The position numbers and the translations under genes are program-made. Positions 56,734-64,000 of a stretch of 64,000 nt of DNA are shown here, in pieces. The DNA is from Solanum dulcamara (Eukaryota; Streptophyta; Magnoliopsida; Solanales; Solanaceae), in contig NC_077237.1 of NCBI RefSeq assembly GCF_947179165.1, positions 57,370,023 through 57,434,022 of the forward strand. The letters run 5' to 3'. Within the stretch, counting starts at the first letter, position 1. Each line of letters starts with the position of its first letter. The notes under the pieces were generated by a model. The model was not told where the DNA came from, did not search any database, and saw only the letters and a program-made list of their open reading frames with translations.

Positions 56734-57372
56734 AACAAATTCTGTAGGTCTCGGGTAGCCCCACTTTTTCCAATAACTCCCTACACATGGTTAGGAACTC
56801 ATGAGTGTCCTCAGTATTCCCACCCTGAAACTGAGGTGGATCCATCTTCTAGAACCTCTTATATCAGTGCTGCTCATCATCACTTAACACCATTACTGGT
56901 TCACCCTAAGCTCATTCTCATTGTAGTCTAACCTCATTAGTTATAAGACCTATCAGTGGTTATCCCACCGAATCTTGAATGATCAAAATCTAATGTTGCT
57001 CTAGGGTTTGAGACCCTAATCTAGTCTGAGTACCCTTGGGTGTACCTATCACACCCACTCTGTTGGTAAATCCCTCAACCGCACCCAACACTCTTATCAA
57101 AGTGGCTTGAATTAATGGTGTAGTTGAAAGCTCTAGTGGGACATGGTCCTCTTTAGCATCAACCAATGGTTCAAGGTAGGCCTCTTTAGCACTACCTCTA
57201 AATAGTTCCACTCTTTGAGCACGGTGTCTACCTAATGCCTCTCCACAACCATTACATCTAGCTCAGCCCCTACCTCTACCCTTAATTAGAGTCCCAACAT
57301 CAGTCTCAAGGACTGCCTCTCCTCCTCTACCACTAGTTATAGCTCTGGTCCTAGCCTTCTACCAAAAAGTAT
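56734..57372 (-). pseudogene. gag of element J, N-terminal piece
   Basis: Minus-strand reading from 57372: KARTRAITSGRGGEA, KGRGRG, then the open frame 57211-56990 (MELFRGSAKEAYLEPLVDAKE and following), and after frameshifts MDPPQFQGGNTEDTHEFLTMC, RELLEKVGLPETYRICYA. This is the N-terminal and early capsid part of a gypsy gag. It breaks after RICYA at the AGCAT site of G and continues at 30820. Stops and frameshifts show it is dead. Confidence 0.85.
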
Positions 57373-57563
57373 ATACGACAACTTAGCACTAATGCTAGTA
57401 ACCACACACGATACAAATTGAAAGAACAAAAGGGAAATTTCCTAATAGACTTTGTAGCCTCTTAAAGATAAGTATAGACATCTACTTATAGATTCTCGAG
57501 ACTCTACTTAGACTTGGCTTGTACACATTTGAGACCTATGAACCTATGGCTGCTATACTATTT
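57373..57563 (-). other. Leader and primer-binding site of element J
   Basis: On the minus strand TAGTATAGCAGCC (57548-57560) fits a decayed TGGTATCAGAGCC and follows an LTR end reading ATCGTAACA. About 190 bp of leader lead to gag. Confidence 0.5.
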
Positions 57564-57986
57564 TGTTACGATTGGAACCCGAGTGTGATGGTACTCATCT
57601 CAACCAATCAAGATAATTCAGCCTAAAACCCAACAAAAAGTAAATGCAAAAGAAATAATGCATAACAAGGCTTAACCTAAAAAAAGGGGATAAATATACT
57701 CAAAATTTCCAAAAGACTAGTTTTCATGTGTAGAAACCATTAATGAAATATAGAATAAGAAAAAATATACAGTCATAATGTCTTTGTCTTTAGAACAGAA
57801 ATAAAATATTAATAGAGAAGAGTTGTCCGCCGGAAAGATGCAATAGCTACCTCAACACTCATGCATAAGTCTTATATGTAGTAGAAATACTAGAAGTCAT
57901 GCAGGTCTAAGATCACAAACTACACAAGTGTAGAAGCAAGGAGTGAGTACCAAATAACACGGTACTCACTAAGTGGACAACAAAAA
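57564..57986 (-). repeat. Truncated 5' LTR of element J
   Basis: The LTR 3' part on the minus strand ends at about 57564 next to the primer site. It contains TTAGTGAGTACCGTGTTATT, typical of Solanaceae gypsy LTRs. It is cut at 57986/57987 by LTR F3; the remainder would lie beyond F3, outside the window. Confidence 0.6.
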
Positions 57987-60900
57987 TATAATGACCCTCC
58001 AGATCATTTTTCTAATATTGCTTTCATTTCATCATTTAGAGCATTCTTATAGTGACTCTAGGTTATTTATGACCTGCGGGTGCTAGTAGCTCAGTTTCCT
58101 GGTCATTCATTTGGGTTTCACACCTGTTTCTCTATTTTGAAGCTTTTATAACTTGAAATATTGACTTCAGTCATAACTTTAGGAAAATGACCTCAGAATA
58201 AAATTCTAACAGCTATAGTAGCTCTAGAATGGATAAATTAGGCTAGTACCATTATCGGCATGAGTACCAAAATAATTGGCATGAGTTTGGGGCCATTTGG
58301 CGCTTTTGCCTTCGATATTTGGCCTATGGTTGACTCTAGTCAATATTCTTGGAAAACGAGCTTGGATGAAAATTATGACAGCGTGGTTAGCTCTAAAATA
58401 TCGAGTTTTTTCTAGAAGGACCCTTTATTGTTCGCTTCTTGATGCTTCCAGTCTAATTCCGAGGCCTGTTGTAGAATTTGGCTAAAAATGGCCCTTGGGT
58501 TTGGGACCCACTTTTAGTCATAATGACCTCGCATGGAAATTTTGACTCCGCCACTAAGTACGCAACATTAAATTTAGTGGGATAGCATATCTCATTTTCA
58601 TGCATAAGATTTTGAATGAATTTTAAGCTCCCGTCAGAGTATTTGAACTTGGTGAATATCAGCATTTCAGTTGATATTTAGTGCAGCCAAGTTTGTTTTC
58701 CTTGATCGCGGGCCCTTGGCCGCGTTCATGGAGGTCCAGGAAACTGACCTCCATATTCGTGAGGCTTTGGTTGCATTAGCAGAGGTGTGTCTCTTTGCCT
58801 CTACATTAGCAGGCCTCTAGTCGCGTTTACAAAGGCCAAACTTTCTGACCTCCACATTTGCGGGCCACTTAGGCCGCGTTCATAGAGGCCAAAACCTTGG
58901 ACTTTTAATAAAAGACCAAGGACAAACTCAACATTATTCCCTAACTTAAAATATCGATTTCTCCTTCATTTCTCAACCAAATTTGGTGATCTAAATGTAT
59001 AAAATCAAGGGAATTATATGGAGAATGCATTGGTGAGCTTGAAAACTTATTTAGAAGCTTCGTGTGAGGTGAATTGTTAATTTAGATATTGTTTTTAGTC
59101 TTTTTCAAGATAAAATTGTGTGAATTTTTAGAGGTTTGTAACTTGATGATATTAGCTCCATTTTTAGTAATTCTTAGCTACAAGGAACAATATAGTATGG
59201 TTAATTTGGGTCGTGGGGATTTTCTTTTTCACAAATTACTATGTTTAGATATTGCCTTATTCATCGTTTTAGCTTAAATTGTGGAAATTTCATTGCATGA
59301 TCGATTCATGTTGTTTTCCTACCCTAGATTGTGTTTTAAATTGATCCTTCAACATGAGATCCTATTTTGGATTAGTTTTTGGGGTCAATTCCAGAATTTT
59401 GGATGTAGGTCCCACATTTCTTGTTTTAGATCCAGAAATTGGTCCTTCTCTGATAATTGTAAAATTATTGTCTAAACAACCATAACAATATTGTGATTCT
59501 ATTTTTGATAGCATGGCAAAGTTTTGAGGCTATTCGGAAAGGAAAAGCTTTGGTACAGTGATTTGGAGAGCACGTGTTCAGCCTACAGGTAGGCTATGGC
59601 TTACTCTTACTTAGATTTGGTATGAAAGCATGTTGAGATTGTTGGAATTTAGGTTGAGTAGCATATTTTTATAATTTAGGGTTAGAAATTATGTTTAGGC
59701 TTCATTGGGTCTTTTGGGTAGTAGGAAGTATGTGATCCTCTCCATTATTTATTTGTATTATAATAGGAGTTAAATGCTTATGATGTTGATATTGTGGAGC
59801 ATGTTGGCCTTAATATAGGTTGTAAACTAGCTTTAGTTGCCCCGATGTCGCTTCAGAAGACTTTGATCCTTGTAGAATAATGTAGCTGGCTAGTGCCTCG
59901 TAGTTTGGCCTTAGCTAGACGATGTCCTTTCTCTTATGAATACCCATATAAATAACTTGTTATGATGGAGACATTTGATATATGTCGGTGATACTAGACT
60001 TTCTGATTGTTCAATTTCAGCTCTGGTTCAATCTTTGGTGGTTTATCAATTGATTCACTAGGGAGGTGATTTTTGTTAAGTATTGGCATCTAGTTGGGAA
60101 GAAGAATGATCGGCACCCTTGAATAGATTATATGTGAGCATCTCGATACCCAGTCCCGAACTTCGATCTGAGATTCCCTCGGGAAGCATTCGAGTAGCTA
60201 GTCATGGCCTCTACCGACTTACTAGAATGTAAGCATTCGAGTACCCAGTCCTGACCTCGACCATACCAATGTATTCAAGCAAGTATGCAGGTTCAAGGCC
60301 TGGACTTGATCACTCTAACATCTCAGACAAGCATCCAGGTTCCAATCTCGACCTTGACCATATTGGGAACTCGAGCAAGCATCTGGGTAGCCAGTCCCGA
60401 CCTCATCCCCTAGAGCGTTCATGGCTAATTGATTCTTGGAGATTTCAATGTGGAAATGACATGGTTCTTCAGTTCTTGGCATCGCAGAATCTTGATTCCT
60501 ATCTTTGGTAGCTGTAGCTATACTGCGTATCTGATGGGCTTATGGGAAAACTTGCACATGAGTGTCCCGGCTAGGCATATGGGGCCTTGTTGGGATAGTT
60601 AGTTATAGTCTCTTAGATGGTACCATTTTCACTTTAGATGTTTTTTTATCATCCCTATTTAGGCTTATTTCTCCTTGTCGTATTGTTTTTAACTTTCTTG
60701 TACAGTCGGCCTATGATGCTTACTGGGTACTTGTTGGCATGGTACTCATACTACACTCTACAACTACTTTCATAATGTAGGACCAAGCACCAGTTACTAC
60801 CATAGATAGATGGACTTGTTGTAGTCAACTTCAGAGACTAGGATGAGCACATGTCATTTTGGGATCATTTATATCTCCTTCAGTATGGATGGCCCGTCTT

Positions 60901-61201
60901 TTGCCTTTTTCAGGACTAGCCAGTTGTTGTATATATTTGAGTCCACTTTTGGGACTTGTACTCGTCGTTTATTTTTTAGCAACTCTATACTTGTGACCTC
61001 CAGGTTTGGGGAGGGATCATTAGATGTATATATCATGTTTTGGTTTTCTTTCACTTATCTATTTTGTTTACCATAGAATTTCTTATTCATGTTTAGTTCC
61101 TTCCCTCTAACCCATTATTTGTTGTTATGGGTTACAAGTTGGCTCACCTACTGGTGGGTTATACTAGGTGCCATCATGACCTCAAATTTTGGGTCGTAAC
61201 A
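57987..61201 (+). repeat. 5' LTR of element F3
   Basis: 3.2 kb, starting TATAATGACCCTCC (TG changed to TA) and ending GGGTCGTAACA. It is collinear with F1 and F2 and with the F4 fragment. The U3 has GCGTTCATGGAGG/GCGTTYACAAAGG-type repeats (58700-58890). It holds a six-unit 48-bp array at 60135-60420 where F1 and F2 carry a different repeat. Open frames inside (58297-61076) show no known protein. Confidence 0.85.
60135..60420 (+). repeat. Tandem array of six units of about 48 bp in LTR F3
   Basis: AGCAT/AAGCAT words start at about 60136, 60184, 60231, 60281, 60329 and 60377, spaced 47-50 bp. Each unit has a TACCCAGTCCCGACCTCGACC-like core, visible to different degrees. Confidence 0.85.
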
Positions 61202-61204
61202 AGT

Positions 61205-61216
61205 TTGTATCAGAGC
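61205..61216 (+). other. Primer-binding site of F3
   Basis: TTGTATCAGAGC, one mismatch to the initiator tRNA-Met primer site, three bases after the LTR. Confidence 0.8.
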
Positions 61217-61409
61217 CCCAGGTTTGTTGGTCTCACTTATACAGAGCTAACATTTAGTAGAATACCACCGATGGGTGCAGAGATATCAATAGGTTAACTT
61301 CGGGAGGCTATAGGCTTTCATTAGGAACTTCTCTATGATTGCATCATTTTGTGCAGTTTTGTGTCTTATTTGTTTCTTGAAAACTCATTTATTCCACTAT
61401 TTCGTAGGG

Positions 61410-62700
61410 ATGGTTTGTACGCACAGTACCACCGATGGAGATAATCCACTAGGACTGGGCAGGCCTAGAGGCTGGCCTCGTGGCATAGGAAGGGGAACAA
61501 CACCATCTCTCTATCTAGATATAACTCTTGAGCATATAGAGAAACACCACGACACCACTATTCCTCCTCAGTTGGAGGGGCCACTACCACTAGCACATCT
61601 TCCAGCCATACCAGTTATGACCCCAATATTACAGGCAGTGATTTCCCAGCTCCTTATGGCTATTGAGATTATACCATATGCCCCAGCTTTGGTTGCCAAC
61701 ATGCCAGCACCACAACATCCGCCAGCACCTGAGGTTTAGCCACCTTCACCTGCTATTACACCCTCTCCTAATATATTTAGGGGTGTTATGTCATTATAGG
61801 AGCATAAGTTGTTGGGATCTTTCAAAGGCTGTCACCCACGACATATTTTGGAGCCATTGGCGAGGATGCCATGGAATTTCTGACTACCTACCAAGAGCAG
61901 CTCTACTCTTTGGGTCTTATGGAGTCCAAAGAGTTGACTTTACCGCTCACCATTTTCATGGGTCAGTTAGGCAGTGGTGTTATTCTTACTTATAGACCAG
62001 GATAGCTGGGTTACCACTTCTATCATGGGTTCAGTTCTCAGAGGCCTTTCTAGCTCGGTACATCCCAAAGAGAATCAAGGATGAATTCTAGGATCAGTTT
62101 ACTTGGTTACAGCAGGGTGAAATGACAGTGGTCGAGTATGAGGACAAATTTCACCAGCTATACAGACATGCTACTATGATTCTACCTACTGAAGAGGATA
62201 AGGTACGATGTTTTATATACGGATTGAGGCCCTACCTGAGGATGGAGACCGAGCACTTGGTTTCTATGGACTTCTCTTTTCTGGATGTGGTGGATCATGC
62301 CCGCACCATAGAGATTATTTATTGCCATGCCCAAGGGACAGTGATGACAGACCCAGGCATTAGGGTAGCTGTAGTGGGTCTCATTCTAGGGCCATGAGAT
62401 TTATGACAGGCCCCACTAGGTAATAACAGGGTCAGTCCAGCCAGCCAGTTTAGGCTGCCCTGCAAGCAGCTGAGGATAGTCAACCCTATTTGGGGGGTTC
62501 CATCGTAGGGCAGATCTTGAGGATCAAGTTCTCTTTCTTCCTATCACGGATGAGTCATCACAAGCTGCTCAACTTCAGGTTGTTTTGATTGTAGCTCACT
62601 GAAGCACTGGGCTTTAGAGTTCCAAGTTAGGCTAAACCATTTGCAACAGTGCTATCTCTAACATGAGGTAGAGATCAGGGTCAGATCCATAGTGATGTCT
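61410..62700 (+). pseudogene. gag of element F3
   Basis: ATG at 61410 (MVCTHSTTDGDNPLGLGRPRG) opens a Gly/Arg-rich then Pro-rich N-terminus, in frame to 61739. After frameshifts the capsid appears: EHKLLGSFKG, GVDFTAHHFHGSVRQWCYSY near 61930-61985, and FSEAFLARYIPKRIKDEF near 62035-62090. The open frame 62122-62397 has MTVVEYEDKFHQLYRHATMIL, PTEEDKVRCFIYGLRPYLRM and SFLDVVDHARTIE. A degraded zinc-knuckle-like CFDCSSLKHWALEF is near 62590. It is better preserved than the F1 copy but has several frameshifts and stops. Confidence 0.88.
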
Positions 62701-62819
62701 AGTAGAGTGTTCGGGAAGGTCCCCTGGGTGGCAGGGCAGATGGATATGGGGAGGCCGATAGGGACATTTCTATGCTGCTCTAGTGAGGGAAAAAGGCCGA
62801 GGCATCAGATGATGTCATT

Positions 62820-63290
62820 ATAGGTACTGTCCTTATTTAACCCAGGTTCCACGTATTCTTATATGTCTATATATTTTGCTCCTCGTCTAGGCATTTTTAT
62901 GAGTTACTTGAGATGTTGTTACATGTTTCGACCCTGGTAGAGGATTTTTTAGTAGTGGATCAGGTTTGTAGATCTTGTATGGTGACTATTAAATAGTATG
63001 AGATTCGAGCAGATATTATTTTATTTGATATGCTGGAGTTCAATATTTTTCTGGGAATGGATTGGCTATCCCCTCACCATGCAGTTTTAGACTATTATGC
63101 CAAGACTGTTACATTATCCAAGTCTTGCATTCCCTCAGTCTTGTGGCAGGGTGCTTATAGTCTCTCCTTGATTAGGATCATATCCTTTATACGGGCATGG
63201 TGGCTAGTTACGTCCGGGTGTTTGGTGTACTTATCAGATGTCCGTGAAGTGTCCAGCGAGGCCCCTTCTATCTATTATGTTCCTGTAGTT
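62820..63290 (+). pseudogene. Protease to RT-linker region of F3
   Basis: The active-site part of the protease is degraded. EDFLVVDQVCRSCMVTI near 62940 is followed by the open frame from 63030: MLEFNIFLGMDWLSPHHAVLD, YYAKTVTLSKS, LVYLSDVREVSSEAPSIYYV and [19 protein letters not shown]. These are the standard end of the protease region and the linker before RT. No D-S/T-G triad could be read with confidence. Confidence 0.8.
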
Positions 63291-64000
63291 CGGGAGTTTA
63301 TTGATGTCTTCCCTAGTGATCTATCTGGCCTACCCCCAGAGAGATATTGAATATTCTATAGATTTGGAGCCAGGCACTAAGCCCATTTCTATACCACCTT
63401 ACCATATGGCCCCCACAGAGCTTAAAGAGCTCAGTGTGCAACTTGAGGACCTCCTAAGTAAGGGATTTATTTGTGCGAGTGTATCGCCATAGGGTGCCCC
63501 ATCTTATTTATTAAGAAGTAGGATGGTACTATGCAGATATTTGTTGATTACAAGAAATTGAACAAGGTGATGGTGAAAAACCGTTAACCCATGCCTCGTA
63601 TCAATGATCTGTTTGATAGGCTTTAGGGTGCTGCTGTGTTTTCTAAGATTGACCTGAGGTCCGGCTACCACCAGTTGTGGATTAGAGTTGCTGAAATTCC
63701 TAAGACTATTTTTCGAGATTGTTATGGCCATTATGAGTTCCTTGTGATGTCTTTTGGTCTTACTAATGCCCCCACAGATTTTATGGACCTTATGAATCGA
63801 GTATTCAGGACTTATCTTAACTTCTTTGTGATTGTATTCATCGATGATATACTGTTATACTAGTGGAGTGGAGAGGAGAACACGCAGCATTTGAGGGTTG
63901 TTCTCCAAACTTTAAGTGATCATCAACTTTATGTTAAATTCTCAAAGTGCGAGTTTTGGTTGGAGTCTGTGGCATTTGTTTGACACATGGTGTCCAAGGA
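63291..64000 (+). pseudogene. Reverse transcriptase of F3 (cut by the window end)
   Basis: RT motifs in order: [21 protein letters not shown] and [16 protein letters not shown] in frame 63301-63492, a stop at the WGAP block, then [38 protein letters not shown] and [12 protein letters not shown] in frame 63636-63863. The catalytic FIDD is intact at about 63838. The reading continues as [14 protein letters not shown] to the window end. At least two stops and one frameshift make it non-functional as read. RNase H, integrase and the 3' LTR should follow outside. Confidence 0.88.

Overview
The window reads as repeat-rich nuclear DNA of a flowering plant, most likely Solanaceae. It is AT-rich, has no operon-like coding density, and is filled with decayed Ty3/gypsy (Metaviridae-type) LTR retrotransposons whose gag and pol read like the chromovirus/Tekay-type elements common in Solanum, Capsicum and Nicotiana. 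The species is an inference and the genus cannot be fixed. I found no cellular protein gene, rRNA, tRNA gene or CRISPR array. Almost every open frame is a fragment of a stop-riddled retrotransposon polyprotein or a chance frame inside an LTR.

Layout, left block (1-26093). 1-1786 is the 3' end of a minus-strand element (LTR plus integrase). 1787-13097 is a plus-strand chain: LTR A, gag A, a 5'-truncated family-B LTR (B1), protease/RT/integrase remains, then LTR C. LTR C is followed at once by a primer-binding site and a second gag (C). 13875-22606 holds two minus-strand copies of one leader-plus-LTR unit (X1, X2); X2 is split by a 3510-bp solo LTR (B2) with a target-site duplication. 22607-25345 is a minus-strand gag-protease remnant with an LTR piece (D). 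25346-25790 is the start of a minus-strand F-type LTR (F4). 25791-26093 is AT-rich DNA with no visible element.

Middle block (26094-57986). 26094-30611 is plus-strand element F1 (LTR, PBS, gag with a 61-codon duplication, partial RT). 30612-57986 is a minus-strand element J, split inside gag by a 25.9-kb minus-strand Tat/Athila-like element G (30826-56728, flanked by AGCAT on both sides). G has no recognisable gag-pol but carries a broken ORF resembling the 'putative plant transposon protein' domain. G was itself invaded by element H (35438-49219, the most complete gag-pol here), by solo LTR F2 (49382-52244, CAATA on both sides) and by a DNA element with long terminal inverted repeats (about 33993-35070). 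The 3' LTR of H was then hit by solo LTR B3 (44745-47754, TTTCA on both sides).

Right block (57987-64000). Plus-strand F-type element F3 (LTR, PBS, gag, protease region, RT) inserted into the LTR of J and runs off the window.

The order of events can be read directly from the junctions: J, then G, then H and F2, then B3. LTR lengths, paired-site duplications and splits of open frames all agree with this order. Base identities were judged by eye; no alignment was run.
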